From SZUA-430 sp964483585 (GTDB lineage: Bacteria; Pseudomonadota; Alphaproteobacteria; Micropepsales; Micropepsaceae), in assembly GCA_964483585.1 (NCBI GenBank), contig CAZABH010000001.1:186001-250000 (forward strand): DNA of 64,000 nt, in the 5' to 3' direction. Below the pieces are notes generated by a model that saw nothing but the letters and a program-made list of their open reading frames with translations, was not told the DNA's origin and searched no databases. A program made the position numbers and the translations under genes. This document shows, piece after piece, positions 8,316 through 17,652 of the stretch. The stretch's first letter is position 1, and the number at the start of each line of letters is the position of its first letter.

Positions 8316-10612
8316 ACAGACTGACAGACCTCTTTGTGTTGGCCTTTGCGACAGCCGTCATGGCGGCATTTCTATTCGCATGGCAGTCGCTCATCCATGC
8401 CCCTCAGGCAGGCAACGGCTCATTTGCGACAGAACGGGCCTACGCAACGCTGCAGAACCTGCTGGTCGAACAGGTCCCCCATCCGACCGGCTCGCCGGCA
8501 AACCATCGCGTTCGCGACAGGATCCTCGCTGAGCTCCGGGCCGCGGGATATGAACCGGAAGTCCAGGCGGCCTTCCAATGCGCGCCGCCGGACAAGGCCG
8601 CTGGCTGCACGCAGGTGGAGAACATCATCGCCGTCCTCAAGGGCACGGGCGAGGGCAGGGCCATCCTCGCCACCGCGCACTATGACAGCGTACCCGCAGG
8701 ACCCGGCGTAGGGGATGACGGCGTCGGCGTCGTGGTTATGCTGGAACTCGCCCGCACGCTGAAGGCGATGCCCCCCGCCCGGAACGACGTGATCTTTCTC
8801 ATCACCGACGGCGAGGAAACCGGGCTGAGGGGGGCCGTCGCGTTCGCAAGGAACCACCCGCTGATGCAGCAGGTAGGCATCGTCGTCAACGTCGAAGCCC
8901 GGGGAAACACGGGTCCGGCCATCATGTTCGAGACCGGCAGTGGCAACAGCAGGCTCATTGAGCTCTTTGCCCAGGCCGTCGGATCGCAGGTCTCAAACTC
9001 GCTCGCCTACGAGATCTACAGGCTTCTGCCCAACGACACGGACTTCACGATCTACAAGAGCGCAGGCCTGAACGGTTACAATTTCGCGATGATTGGCGAC
9101 GCCGCCCGCTATCACACGCCCAAGGACGTTCTGGCGCTTCTCGATCGCGACACGCTGCGCCATCATGGCGAGCAGGTCACCGCCCTTGTCAGGGCCCTTC
9201 AGGCCCAAGACCTCGAAACTCTCCGCTCCCAGGAAGACGCAAGCTACTTCGATTTGTTCGGCAACGGCCTCGTGCATTGGCCTGCATCCCTGAACCTACC
9301 CCTCGCGCTGGCGGCTTTGGTCCTGCTGGCCGGCACAGCCGCGACAGGACGGACGTCCCTGTCGATGGCTGGCGCGATCTGGTCGATGGCCTCGCTCCTC
9401 GTCCTGCCCTTCGTGATGTTCGCCATCGGCTGGATTCTTTCATACCCGCTCGGCATCTGGCCCGAGGTTCACGTGCTCGACCACCAGGCTCCGTGGCCCG
9501 CACGCGTTGCACTGCTCGGCGCAACCTTCGCAGTTGCCACGATCACGGCCTATCTGCTGGCGACGCGCGCAGAGCCGCAGGCCGTAAGCCTCGTCTACTG
9601 GCTCTTCCTCGCGTTGCTCGCTGTGGCCAGCGCCGCCGCACTGCCGGGTGCCGCCTATGCTTTCCTCTGGCCAGTCGTCATGTTCGCGCTCGTGGCAGGC
9701 CTCGGCCGGTTCATCGCCCCCGCTTCCGCCATACGCTGGGCGAACCTCGTGGGCTTCGTGGCAATCGCCATGTTCTGGAGCGGCCACATGCTCGCCCTCG
9801 ACGCCGTGGTTGGCTTCCCGCTCAGCCAGTTCAAGCTTCTTGCGCTCTTTCCGCTGGCGATGGCGCTGGTACCCCTCTTCATGATGGTCGCACCTCTTCG
9901 CATCACGGTTCTCGCAATTCCCGTCGTGCTGACAGTGGCAACGGCTACCCTGGCATCGACCATGCCCGGCTACACGCCCGACAACCCGCGCCCGCTCAAC
10001 ATTGTCTACCATCAGGACGCAGACACGGGCGAGGCACGCTGGCTTGTCCAGGAAACGCCGGTCGACAGGTCCTTCATGCAACGCGCCGGCTTCGGCCCCG
10101 CCCCTGAAAGAATTGACCTCGCGGGACTGGTCCCGACCCAAGCCTACGTGCAAAAGGCGACATCTGCAGGCCTCGAGGCGCCAAGCCTCGACCTCGTCTC
10201 CCGCGAGGAGCACGGTGACAAGATTCGTCTCTCAGGGCAGATCAGGTCGGTGCGCGCCGGCTATGTCTTCGGCCTTATCATTCCGCCGGATTCTGGCATC
10301 ACCGCCGTCACGCTCGAAGGGCAACCGCTCGTCTCGCCCGAGCGCCGTGCCGCCGGCAAGCCCGTCTGGGCGCGCATCTTCGGCACCGCCGACAAGCCGC
10401 TGTCGATTGCAATCGAGCATGACAAGGATGGAGCGGGCCGCGTCGTCGTGTTCGAGCGCTCGGCCCTCCCGCGAACGCCTGAAGCCGACAGGCTTCTGTC
10501 ACTGCGACCGGACAACGCAAGCCCCGTGCATGCCGGCGACGGTGCCTTCGTCTTCCGCACGCTCGACCTGAAGGCTGTCACGCCGACGGGGCAGGTGGCT
10601 CCTCAGCCTTGA
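8312..10612 (+). CDS. Membrane-anchored M28 family metallopeptidase
   Basis: The product of 766 residues starts with one membrane helix (about residues 5-25). A zinc aminopeptidase domain of the M28 family follows. ATAHYDSVPAGPGVGDDGVG carries the first His and bridging Asp, ITDGEETGLRGA the catalytic Glu pair, NVEARGN a third ligand region, and ARYHTPKD the last His. From about residue 335 there are roughly eight hydrophobic helices, then a soluble C-terminal domain of about 200 residues. This layout resembles endoplasmic/vacuolar-type M28 membrane peptidases (ERMP1/Pff1 type). Its substrate is unknown. The ATG at 8312 is chosen because it overlaps the nth stop and begins just before the signal-anchor. 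Its 3' end overlaps yciB by 35 bases on the opposite strand. Confidence 0.9.
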   Translation: MNRLTDLFVLAFATAVMAAFLFAWQSLIHAPQAGNGSFATERAYATLQNLLVEQVPHPTGSPANHRVRDRILAELRAAGYEPEVQAAFQCAPPDKAAGCTQVENIIAVLKGTGEGRAILATAHYDSVPAGPGVGDDGVGVVVMLELARTLKAMPPARNDVIFLITDGEETGLRGAVAFARNHPLMQQVGIVVNVEARGNTGPAIMFETGSGNSRLIELFAQAVGSQVSNSLAYEIYRLLPNDTDFTIYKSAGLNGYNFAMIGDAARYHTPKDVLALLDRDTLRHHGEQVTALVRALQAQDLETLRSQEDASYFDLFGNGLVHWPASLNLPLALAALVLLAGTAATGRTSLSMAGAIWSMASLLVLPFVMFAIGWILSYPLGIWPEVHVLDHQAPWPARVALLGATFAVATITAYLLATRAEPQAVSLVYWLFLALLAVASAAALPGAAYAFLWPVVMFALVAGLGRFIAPASAIRWANLVGFVAIAMFWSGHMLALDAVVGFPLSQFKLLALFPLAMALVPLFMMVAPLRITVLAIPVVLTVATATLASTMPGYTPDNPRPLNIVYHQDADTGEARWLVQETPVDRSFMQRAGFGPAPERIDLAGLVPTQAYVQKATSAGLEAPSLDLVSREEHGDKIRLSGQIRSVRAGYVFGLIIPPDSGITAVTLEGQPLVSPERRAAGKPVWARIFGTADKPLSIAIEHDKDGAGRVVVFERSALPRTPEADRLLSLRPDNASPVHAGDGAFVFRTLDLKAVTPTGQVAPQP

Positions 10613-11141
10613 TCTCATGGCGCATGAACAATGGTACCTGCGTCATGAAGAACACAAGGTTGAGCGGGATGAACCCCCAGACCTTGAACCATAGCCACGT
10701 CTCGAACGAAAAGCTCTGCGCCACGTAGACATTGAGCAACCCCAGCGCGCAGAAGAACAGGGCAAGGCGCACGGTGAAGACCTCCCACCCGCGTTCCGTC
10801 AATTGCACGGCCATGTCCATGATGTCCCGGATGATCAGCCGCCCCGTCGCCAATCCACCCGCCAGGATGAAGGCAACGGCGAAATAGTAGATCGTCGGCT
10901 TCATCTTGATGAACAGGTCATCATTCAGCCAGATAGTGAGCCCCCCGAAGATCAGCACTACCACCGCACTGAAGACAATCAGGGGAGACACCTTGCGTGT
11001 CAGGACATAGGTGACGATCCCCGCGACAACTGTCGCGACCATGAACACGGCTGTGGCCGGCATGATCCCAAGCCAGTAGTAGAAGGTGAAAAAGACGACA
11101 AGGGGTCCAAGGTCCAACAGGAATTTCAGCAGGGAATTCAT
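10578..11141 (-). CDS. yciB: Inner membrane-spanning protein YciB / intracellular septation protein A
   Basis: The 187-residue protein is almost all membrane helix (about five segments). It has the family features: the N-terminal LLKFLLDLGPLVVFFTFY, then GGLTIWLNDDLFIKMKPTI, and FFMTQVPLFMRHE near the C-terminus. The family is linked to cell-envelope synthesis and septation; the molecular activity is not known. It is last in the minus-strand series dapF-mtaB-ftsY-yciB, an order common in alphaproteobacteria, and its start is 31 bases after ftsY. The C-terminus overlaps the convergent peptidase gene. Confidence 0.93.
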   Translation of the reverse strand: MNSLLKFLLDLGPLVVFFTFYYWLGIMPATAVFMVATVVAGIVTYVLTRKVSPLIVFSAVVVLIFGGLTIWLNDDLFIKMKPTIYYFAVAFILAGGLATGRLIIRDIMDMAVQLTERGWEVFTVRLALFFCALGLLNVYVAQSFSFETWLWFKVWGFIPLNLVFFMTQVPLFMRHEIKAEEPPAPSA

Positions 11142-11172
11142 GGATCAGGGGCCTTTCTCGGTCGGTATGCGA

Positions 11173-12129
11173 TCAGCCTTGCGCCGGGTTGGTTGTGGCG
11201 CCAACAAGTGCGCGCGAGAACTGCTCGGCATCGAATGCCTGCAGGTCATCCGCCGTCTCGCCGACGCCAATATAGTGGATCGGCAGGTCGAATTTCTCGG
11301 CAATCGACACAAGGATGCCGCCGCGCGCCGTGCCGTCGAGCTTCGTCATGATCACGCCGCTGATCTGCGCAGACGCCCGAAACACCTCGGCCTGCGCAAC
11401 GGCGTTCTGCCCCGTCGTCGCATCCAGCACAAGGATCGCGTTGTGCGGAGCGGCCGGATCGAGCTTCTTGATGACGCGCACCATCTTCTCGAGCTCGGCC
11501 ATCAGCCCGGCCTTGTTCTGCAGGCGCCCGGCCGTATCGACCAGCAGCACGTCATAGCCCTCGTTGCGGGCCCGCTCATAGGCCTCATAGGCAAGGCCAG
11601 CCGCGTCGGCACCAGTTTCCTTCGCTATCACCGGGCAGCCAGTCCGCTCGCCCCAGACCTTGAGCTGCTCGACAGCTGCCGCGCGAAAGGTGTCCCCGGC
11701 CGCGAGCATGACTTTCAGGCCCGCACCCTTGTACTTCTGCGCTAGTTTGCCGATCGTTGTGGTCTTGCCCGAGCCATTGACCCCAGCCATCAGCACCACA
11801 TGCGGCTTCAGTTCGGGCCGGATCACCAGCGGCTTCGAAACGCGACGCAGGATCTTGACGATCTCCTCGGCCAAAGCCGCGCGGATCTCCTCCTCCGTCA
11901 CGTCAGCGTTGAACCGCGTACGCTTCAATTCGGCAACGACGTCGGCCGCGACCTTGGCCCCCATGTCGGCGCCGATGAGCAGTTCCTCGAGTTCGTCAAG
12001 CGCCGCCTGGTCAAGCCGCCGGCGCGTGAAGACCCGCGTGATGCCCTGCGTGAAGGCCTGCGTACTGCGCGTCAGACCAGCTTTCAGCCGGGCGAAGAAC
12101 CCAGGCTTCTTTCCTTCATTCTCCGACAT
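11173..12129 (-). CDS. ftsY: Signal recognition particle receptor FtsY
   Basis: The 318-residue GTPase has the NG domain of FtsY with almost none of the long acidic A domain seen in enterobacteria, as is usual in alphaproteobacteria. G-motifs are GVNGSGKTTTIGK, DTAGRLQNK and TKLDGTARGG. It docks SRP-ribosome complexes at the membrane by pairing with Ffh, which is encoded 2.3 kb away on the opposite strand. The start ATG overlaps the mtaB stop (ATGA), so it is translationally coupled to the tRNA-modification gene. Confidence 0.96.
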   Translation of the reverse strand: MSENEGKKPGFFARLKAGLTRSTQAFTQGITRVFTRRRLDQAALDELEELLIGADMGAKVAADVVAELKRTRFNADVTEEEIRAALAEEIVKILRRVSKPLVIRPELKPHVVLMAGVNGSGKTTTIGKLAQKYKGAGLKVMLAAGDTFRAAAVEQLKVWGERTGCPVIAKETGADAAGLAYEAYERARNEGYDVLLVDTAGRLQNKAGLMAELEKMVRVIKKLDPAAPHNAILVLDATTGQNAVAQAEVFRASAQISGVIMTKLDGTARGGILVSIAEKFDLPIHYIGVGETADDLQAFDAEQFSRALVGATTNPAQG

Positions 12130-13373
12130 CAGGCAGCCTCGGCATAGGCAAATTGACCGTCCGAGCCCATGACCCGCGCACGGATGATGGCACCGACGCG
12201 CTGCGCCGAAGAAAGCTTGAGCGGCGCATAGGTTGGGCTCCGTGCAATGAGGTCCTGCTCGACCAGCGCCTCGACCTCATGACCGGCCAGGGACGCCAGG
12301 TGCGCGGCAATCATGTCCGCCCCCAAGGCCCGAAGCCGCTGGGCTCGGTCCTTGATGACAGCGCCGCCCACTTGCGGCATGCGCGCAGCTGGCGTTCGCG
12401 CGCGTGCAGAAAAAGGAAAGACGTGCAGATAGGTCAGGCCACAATCTCGCACATGCTTCAGTGTCGCATCGAACATGTCGTCGGTCTCGGTCGGGAATCC
12501 CGCGATCAGGTCGGCGCCAAATACGATCTCAGGCCTCCGCGACCGCAGAACTGCGCAGAACTCGACCGCCTGTGCTGTCGTATGCCGCCGCTTCATGCGT
12601 TTGAGGATCATGTCATGGCCCGCCTGCAGCGAGAGATGCAGGTGCGGCATGAACCGCGTCTCGGTGCTGGCAACGTCAACAAGAAACGCATCGCATTCGG
12701 CCACATCAAGCGAGGAAAGTCGCAGGCGTGGCAGGTCAGGAACGAACCGCAGGATCTGTTCGACAAGCCGCCCAAGCTTCGGCGTTCCTGGAAGATCGGC
12801 ACCATAAGACGTCATGTCGACGCCCGTCAGCACGATCTCCCGAACGCCTTGCTGCACCAGGCGCTTGATGTCCTCGACAACGGCACCGGCCGGTACACTG
12901 CGCGAAGGACCGCGACCATACGGAATGATGCAGAACGTGCATCGATGATCACATCCATTCTGCACCTGAACAAAGGCGCGCGCGCGCCCGTCAAACCCCG
13001 CGACCAGATGCGATGCCGTCTCGCGCACTGACATGATGTCGTTGACCATGACGCGCTCGCCGGGCACGTCGAAGGCATAGGACTTGCTCTCAAGCTTGTC
13101 CGCATTCCCGAGGACCCGGTCGATTTCTGTCATGTCGGCAAAGGCCTGCGGGTCAGTCTGCACGGCACATCCTGTCACGACGATGCGCGCATCCGGGTTT
13201 TCGCGTCGGGCTCGGCGGATGGATTGCCGCGCCTGCCGGACGGCCTCGGCAGTAACCGCGCAGGTGTTCACGATGATGGCATTGTCGAGCCCTGCCTCGG
13301 CCGCCTTTTGGCGCATCACCTCGGACTCATAGGTGTTCAACCGGCAACCAAGCGTGATGATCTCAACGCTCAC
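12129..13373 (-). CDS. mtaB: tRNA threonylcarbamoyladenosine methylthiotransferase MtaB
   Basis: The 414-residue protein has the MiaB/MtaB architecture. The N-terminal UPF0004 domain (VEIITLGCRLNTYESEVM) has three Cys for an auxiliary 4Fe-4S cluster. The radical-SAM domain contains CDHRCTFCIIPYGRGPSRS (C-x3-C-x2-C), and a C-terminal TRAM domain follows. It adds a methylthio group to t6A37 of ANN-decoding tRNAs. The short first motif GCRLNTYE favours MtaB over MiaB. Start and stop overlap dapF and ftsY respectively, so it is the middle gene of a tightly coupled operon. Confidence 0.94.
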   Translation of the reverse strand: MSVEIITLGCRLNTYESEVMRQKAAEAGLDNAIIVNTCAVTAEAVRQARQSIRRARRENPDARIVVTGCAVQTDPQAFADMTEIDRVLGNADKLESKSYAFDVPGERVMVNDIMSVRETASHLVAGFDGRARAFVQVQNGCDHRCTFCIIPYGRGPSRSVPAGAVVEDIKRLVQQGVREIVLTGVDMTSYGADLPGTPKLGRLVEQILRFVPDLPRLRLSSLDVAECDAFLVDVASTETRFMPHLHLSLQAGHDMILKRMKRRHTTAQAVEFCAVLRSRRPEIVFGADLIAGFPTETDDMFDATLKHVRDCGLTYLHVFPFSARARTPAARMPQVGGAVIKDRAQRLRALGADMIAAHLASLAGHEVEALVEQDLIARSPTYAPLKLSSAQRVGAIIRARVMGSDGQFAYAEAA

Positions 13374-14224
13374 GAGCCCTCCTGCGCAAAGAAGCGCTCA
13401 TCCAGCTCACCCTTGAAGTTCAGCTCCGTTGCCCCCGTCATCAGCACGTGGTTGTCGTCACGCCAGTGAATGTCGAGCGGTCCGCCATCAAGTTCCACGC
13501 GCACCTGCCGGTCCGTCAGGCGCTTGCGCGCGGCCGCAACCACGCTCGCGCAAGCAGCTGACCCGCAAGCCTGCGTCAGGCCAGCGCCCCGTTCCCAAAC
13601 GCGAAGCCTGATATCGGACTTCGAGCGAACCTGGGCAAGGCTGATGTTTGCGCGATCGGGAAAGAGGGGATGGTGCTCGATCATGGGCCCGATCTTGTGC
13701 AGATCATGCGCCGCAGCGTCCTCGACAAAGAAGATGCAGTGTGGATTGCCCATGTTGACCGCAGACGGGCCGAACAGCACAGGCGCATCGATGGGCCCAA
13801 CCTTGATATCCAGGGTGCGGGTATCCATGCGCTCAGCCAGCGGAATGTCATGCCAGTCGAGCTTGGGCTCTCCCATGTCGACAGTTACCCGTCCGTCGGC
13901 CTCCCGCCGGCAGCTGATAAGGCGCCCTGGCGCGGCAATGGTTACGGACGTCTGCCCGCGCTGCGACAGAAGCAGGTCTCCCACGCAGCGCGCTCCGTTT
14001 CCGCAAGCACCGGCAGGGCTTCCATCCGGGTTCCAGATCCGCATCCGGACATCGTCCCCATGCCCATCCCGTTCAATCGAGATGAGCTGGTCGAACCCGA
14101 CGCCCCGATGCCTGTCGCTGATGCGACGAGCGGCCTCGGCACTGAACGCAACCGCCTGGTCTCGTGCATCGATGATCACGAAGTCGTTGCCAAGCCCGTT
14201 CATCTTGTAGAATGAAATGCCCAT
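13370..14224 (-). CDS. dapF: Diaminopimelate epimerase
   Basis: The 284-residue protein has both active-site cysteines in their usual settings: AGACGNGARC in the first half and TQACGSAAC in the second. The N-terminus FYKMNGLGNDFVIIDAR is diagnostic. It converts LL- to meso-diaminopimelate for lysine and peptidoglycan. The frame is open for 99 codons further upstream, but the family starts at the ATG at 14224. It is the first gene of the dapF-mtaB-ftsY-yciB operon and is divergent from ffh. Confidence 0.96.
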   Translation of the reverse strand: MGISFYKMNGLGNDFVIIDARDQAVAFSAEAARRISDRHRGVGFDQLISIERDGHGDDVRMRIWNPDGSPAGACGNGARCVGDLLLSQRGQTSVTIAAPGRLISCRREADGRVTVDMGEPKLDWHDIPLAERMDTRTLDIKVGPIDAPVLFGPSAVNMGNPHCIFFVEDAAAHDLHKIGPMIEHHPLFPDRANISLAQVRSKSDIRLRVWERGAGLTQACGSAACASVVAAARKRLTDRQVRVELDGGPLDIHWRDDNHVLMTGATELNFKGELDERFFAQEGS

Positions 14225-14332
14225 GGCGCGTGTATATAGGCGCCACCCTGAAGCCCTGCCAGTCAAAAGCGCCCGCGTCGATCCGTCCTTGTTAACCAAG
14301 CCTGCGGCGTGCAACGCGACGGCCGATCTACC

Positions 14333-14362
14333 TTGACAAGAACTGGGGCTTGTCCCTAATTT
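14333..14362 (+). promoter_or_regulatory. Sigma-70-type promoter for ffh
   Basis: TTGACA (14333-14338) is followed after 18 bases by TAATTT (14357-14362) in the dapF-ffh divergent gap. This gives a leader of about 120 bases. The leader contains a 14-base perfect palindrome GCGCCCGCGGGCGC at 14442-14455, which could form a hairpin. Confidence 0.5.
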
Positions 14363-14490
14363 CAGCCCCGAATTTCCAGGATCGCCCCGATGCTGATCCG
14401 CCCCGGACAATGGGTCTGGGGTCAACGTCCGCCAGCGCGTTGCGCCCGCGGGCGCGTTAGGTGTTGGGCGAAACGCGGACATGGACAAGA

Positions 14491-15921
14491 ATGTTTGAGA
14501 ACCTGACCAATCGGCTGACATCGGTCTTCGACGGATTGACCGGCCGAGGTGCGATTACAGAGGCAGATGTCGACGCCGCGCTGCGTGAAGTGCGTCTCGC
14601 GCTGATCGAGGCCGACGTATCGCTCCCGGTAATCAAGGACTTCCTGGCCAAGGTACGCTCCCGCGCCATTGGCGCTGACGTCCTTCGATCGGTCACACCC
14701 GGTCAGCAGATCGTCAAGATCGTCCACGACGAACTGGTGGAAACCCTAGGCACGGAGAGCGCCGGACTAAGTCTCGATATCACCCCGCCAGCCGTCATCA
14801 TGATGGTCGGCCTCCAGGGATCGGGCAAGACGACGTCCACAGCCAAGATCGCCCTGCGCCTGACCAATCGGGACCGAAAGAAGGTCCTGATGGCCTCGCT
14901 CGACACGCGCAGGCCTGCCGCCCAGGAACAGCTGAAGATCCTCGGCGAGCAGATCGGTGTCGCCACCCTGCCCATCGTTGCCGGTCAGACCCCCGCCGAC
15001 ATCACCCGCCGTGCGCTGCAGGCAGCCAAGCTATCCGGTTACGACGTGCTCATGCTCGATACGGCAGGCCGCCTGCATGTCGACGAGGCGCTCATGGCCG
15101 AGATCTCCGAGATCCGCAATCTCTCGGCACCGATTGAAACCCTGCTGGTCGCCGACAGTCTTGCAGGCCAGGATTCGATCAACGTTGCCAAGCAGTTCAA
15201 CGAACGCATCGGTCTCTCCGGCATCGTGCTCACCCGCATAGACGGCGACGGCAGGGGAGGTGCAGCACTCTCGATGCGCGCCATCACCGGCGCGCCGATC
15301 AAGCTTCTGGGCACGGGCGAAAAGATTGACGCCCTCGAGGACTTTCACCCCCGCCGCATTGCAGGCCGCATCTTGGGCCAGGGCGACGTCGTCAGCCTCG
15401 TCGAGAAGGCGGCCGAAACCGTCGACCAGGAAAAAGCTGAAGCGCTTGCTCGCAAGATGCAGAAAGGTCAGTTCGATCTCGACGATCTGGCCGAGCAGCT
15501 CCGTCAGATGCGTCGCATGGGCGGCATGCAGGGCATCATGAGCCTTCTGCCCGGCATCGGCCGTATGAAGGATCAGATGGCCAACGCGGGCTTTGACGAC
15601 CGCATGCTCAAGCGTCAGGAAGCCATCATCCTGTCGATGACGAAGGAAGAGCGTCGCGATCCCGACGTCTTGAACGGCTCGCGCCGCAAGCGCATCGCCA
15701 GGGGTTCGGGTGTCGAGGTTTCCGAGGTCAATAAGCTTCTGAAGATGCATCGCCAGATGGCCGATGTCATGAAGAAGATGGGCAAGGGCAAGGGGCTCAT
15801 GAGCGCCCTGTTCGGTGGCTCGATGCCCCGCATGCCGGCAGCAGCAGGCTTGCCAGGTCTCGGCGGACAGGCGCTGCCACCAGGTTTGACACTGCCGCCG
15901 GGATTCCCCGGCAAGAAATAG
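14491..15921 (+). CDS. ffh: Signal recognition particle protein Ffh (SRP54)
   Basis: The 476-residue protein has the N domain beginning MFENLTNRLTSVFDGL. The G domain has GLQGSGKTTSTAK, DTAGRLHVD and TRIDGDGRGG. The methionine-rich M domain (about residues 300-440) binds 4.5S RNA and signal peptides, with MRRMGGMQGIMSLLPG and GSRRKRIARGSG. A GTG start at 14461 is possible in frame but adds ten unrelated residues, so the ATG at 14491 is used. It begins the ffh-rpsP-rimM-trmD-rplS series. No SRP RNA gene was recognised in the window. Confidence 0.96.
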   Translation: MFENLTNRLTSVFDGLTGRGAITEADVDAALREVRLALIEADVSLPVIKDFLAKVRSRAIGADVLRSVTPGQQIVKIVHDELVETLGTESAGLSLDITPPAVIMMVGLQGSGKTTSTAKIALRLTNRDRKKVLMASLDTRRPAAQEQLKILGEQIGVATLPIVAGQTPADITRRALQAAKLSGYDVLMLDTAGRLHVDEALMAEISEIRNLSAPIETLLVADSLAGQDSINVAKQFNERIGLSGIVLTRIDGDGRGGAALSMRAITGAPIKLLGTGEKIDALEDFHPRRIAGRILGQGDVVSLVEKAAETVDQEKAEALARKMQKGQFDLDDLAEQLRQMRRMGGMQGIMSLLPGIGRMKDQMANAGFDDRMLKRQEAIILSMTKEERRDPDVLNGSRRKRIARGSGVEVSEVNKLLKMHRQMADVMKKMGKGKGLMSALFGGSMPRMPAAAGLPGLGGQALPPGLTLPPGFPGKK

Positions 15922-15924
15922 GTC

Positions 15925-15946
15925 GCACCCCAGGGTGCTATTGCTT
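15925..15946 (+). terminator. Weak hairpin between ffh and rpsP
   Basis: GCACC/GGTGC (15925-15929 with 15934-15938) forms a 5-bp stem with a 4-base loop, followed by TATTGCTTTT. It could partly terminate or process the ffh message before rpsP. The stem is short, so the call is weak. Confidence 0.3.
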
Positions 15947-15978
15947 TTGAACGAATAGCGAGAAGGAAAGACTGTCAG

Positions 15979-16326
15979 ATGCTGAAAATCAGGATGTCCC
16001 GCGGCGGAACCAAGAAGCGCCCGTTCTACAAGATCGTCGTTGCCGACGCGCGCTGCCCGCGCGATGGCCGCTTCATCGAGCGTCTTGGCCACTACAATCC
16101 TCTTCTGCCCAAGGACAACGCCGAGCGCGTGAAGTTCGATCTCGACCGCATGAAGTATTGGCTGAGCCAGGGCGCCCAGCCCTCCGACCGCATCGAGCGC
16201 TTCCTCGCCGACGCGGGTCTTGCCAAGAAGAAGACCACTTTCAACGACCCGTCGAAGTCTGCGCCGCGCAAGAAGGCGCAGGAACGCCTCGCGGCCGAGA
16301 AGAAGGCCGCCGAGGCGGCGGCCTGA
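15979..16326 (+). CDS. rpsP: 30S ribosomal protein S16
   Basis: The 115-residue protein starts LKIRMSRGGTKKRPFYKIVV, the conserved S16 N-terminus, and continues with RDGRFIERLGHYNPL. It has a Lys/Ala-rich C-terminal extension ending KKAQERLAAEKKAAEAAA, which makes it longer than the roughly 80 residues of enterobacteria, as is common in alphaproteobacteria. It sits in the conserved rpsP-rimM-trmD-rplS order. GAGAAGGAAAG upstream provides a ribosome site. Confidence 0.97.
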   Translation: MLKIRMSRGGTKKRPFYKIVVADARCPRDGRFIERLGHYNPLLPKDNAERVKFDLDRMKYWLSQGAQPSDRIERFLADAGLAKKKTTFNDPSKSAPRKKAQERLAAEKKAAEAAA

Positions 16327-16369
16327 TCGGCAGCAACCCGCACGGCTCAATCGGATTGGAACAGCGGCA

Positions 16370-16921
16370 ATGACAGGCAAGCAGATCCTGCTGGGCAAGA
16401 TTATCGCAGCCCACGGATTGAGGGGTGAGGTGAAGATCAAGAGCTTCACCGAGGACCCGCTTGACATCGCATCCTATGGGATGGTGACGGTGCCCGATGG
16501 TCGACGCTTCCAGCTCGAACGGGCACGCATCCATGGCGAGACCGTCATTGCAGGCATTCGCGGCATTTCCGATCGCAACGCGGCCGAGGCCCTGAAGGGC
16601 CTCGAGCTGCACGTCGAGCGGCATGATCTTCCGGACGCCGAAATCGAGGAGGGTGAATTCTATCAGGCCGATCTCATCGGCTTGTCCGTCTTCGATGGCA
16701 ACGGCACACGGTTGGGCGAAGTCGTGGGCTTCCAGGACTTCGGTGCGGGCGACCTGGTCGAAGTAGAGCTGCCCTCCGGCAGCCTGGGCCTCGTCCCGTT
16801 CGCCGACAGTATGGTGCCGGTGGTGGACGTTGAGGAGGGCCGCATCGTCCTATCCGACACTGGCGTCGCCGTCCTCCATGCTGACGTCGAACTTTCTGAA
16901 AAGAAGGTAGGCATCCAATGA
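16370..16921 (+). CDS. rimM: Ribosome maturation factor RimM
   Basis: The 183-residue protein has the N-terminal RimM domain (LLGKIIAAHGLRGEVKIKSF) and the C-terminal PRC barrel (FYQADLIGLSVFDGNG and GSLGLVPFADSMVPVVD). It helps 30S head assembly by acting with S19 and 16S rRNA. The frame is open further upstream through rpsP in another register, but homology begins at the ATG at 16370. The stop overlaps the trmD start by four bases. Confidence 0.95.
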   Translation: MTGKQILLGKIIAAHGLRGEVKIKSFTEDPLDIASYGMVTVPDGRRFQLERARIHGETVIAGIRGISDRNAAEALKGLELHVERHDLPDAEIEEGEFYQADLIGLSVFDGNGTRLGEVVGFQDFGAGDLVEVELPSGSLGLVPFADSMVPVVDVEEGRIVLSDTGVAVLHADVELSEKKVGIQ

Positions 16922-17631
16922 CCTGGGCCGCGACTGTCCTCACGCTCCAGCCCGACATGTTCCCAGGTCCGCTTGGCATATCGCTGTGCGGCAAGGCGCT
17001 GTCGGAAAAGGCTTGGTCGCTCGAGACGCGCGACATCCGTCAGCATTCGAACAGCCGCTATGGTGCCGTGGACGACACGCCATCGGGCGGCGGCCCTGGA
17101 ATGGTCATGCGCGCCGACATTCTTGCAGCGGCAATCGACGCCGTTGAGCGCAATGGACGCCCGCTGATCCTCATGTCACCGCGCGGTCGGCCCTTTACGC
17201 AGGCCCGCGCACGCGACCTTGCGGCAGGATCGGGTGCCATTTTTGTTTGCGGCCGCTTCGAGGGCATCGACCAGCGCGTCATCGAGGGGCGCAGTCTCGA
17301 GGAGATCTCGATCGGCGACTACATTTTGTCGGGTGGCGAGCTAGCGTCGATGATTGTCATCGATGCCGTTGTCCGTCTTCTGCCTGGCGTTCTGGGTGCC
17401 AGCGATTCCCTAAGCGAAGAGAGCTTCGAGCAGGGCCTGCTCGAATACCCTCATTACACGCGGCCGCAGCTCTGGGAGGGCAGGGAAATCCCTGAAATTC
17501 TCAACTCTGGCCACCACCGCAAGATCAAGGACTGGCGCCACGCGCAGAGCCTTGAACTCACGAAATCCCGCCGCCCCGATCTGTGGGACGCCTGGCAGCG
17601 TCGCCACGGGACGGCACCAACGAAACACTAG
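16918..17631 (+). CDS. trmD: tRNA (guanine-N1)-methyltransferase TrmD
   Basis: The 237-residue SPOUT enzyme shows the knot motifs GGGPGMVMR, FVCGRFEGIDQRVIE and SIGDYILSGGELA. The C-terminal domain contains GHHRKIKDWRHAQSLELT. It makes m1G37 in tRNAs using SAM and prevents +1 frameshifting. It is translationally coupled to rimM through an ATGA overlap, and rplS follows after 21 bases. Confidence 0.97.
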   Translation: MTWAATVLTLQPDMFPGPLGISLCGKALSEKAWSLETRDIRQHSNSRYGAVDDTPSGGGPGMVMRADILAAAIDAVERNGRPLILMSPRGRPFTQARARDLAAGSGAIFVCGRFEGIDQRVIEGRSLEEISIGDYILSGGELASMIVIDAVVRLLPGVLGASDSLSEESFEQGLLEYPHYTRPQLWEGREIPEILNSGHHRKIKDWRHAQSLELTKSRRPDLWDAWQRRHGTAPTKH

Positions 17632-17652
17632 GATCTGGAAAGGAATAGAGAA

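Noticed and set aside
15031..16467. 478-codon minus-strand frame across ffh, rpsP and rimM
   Set aside because: It runs antisense to three well-supported genes and spans their boundaries, which no real gene would do here.
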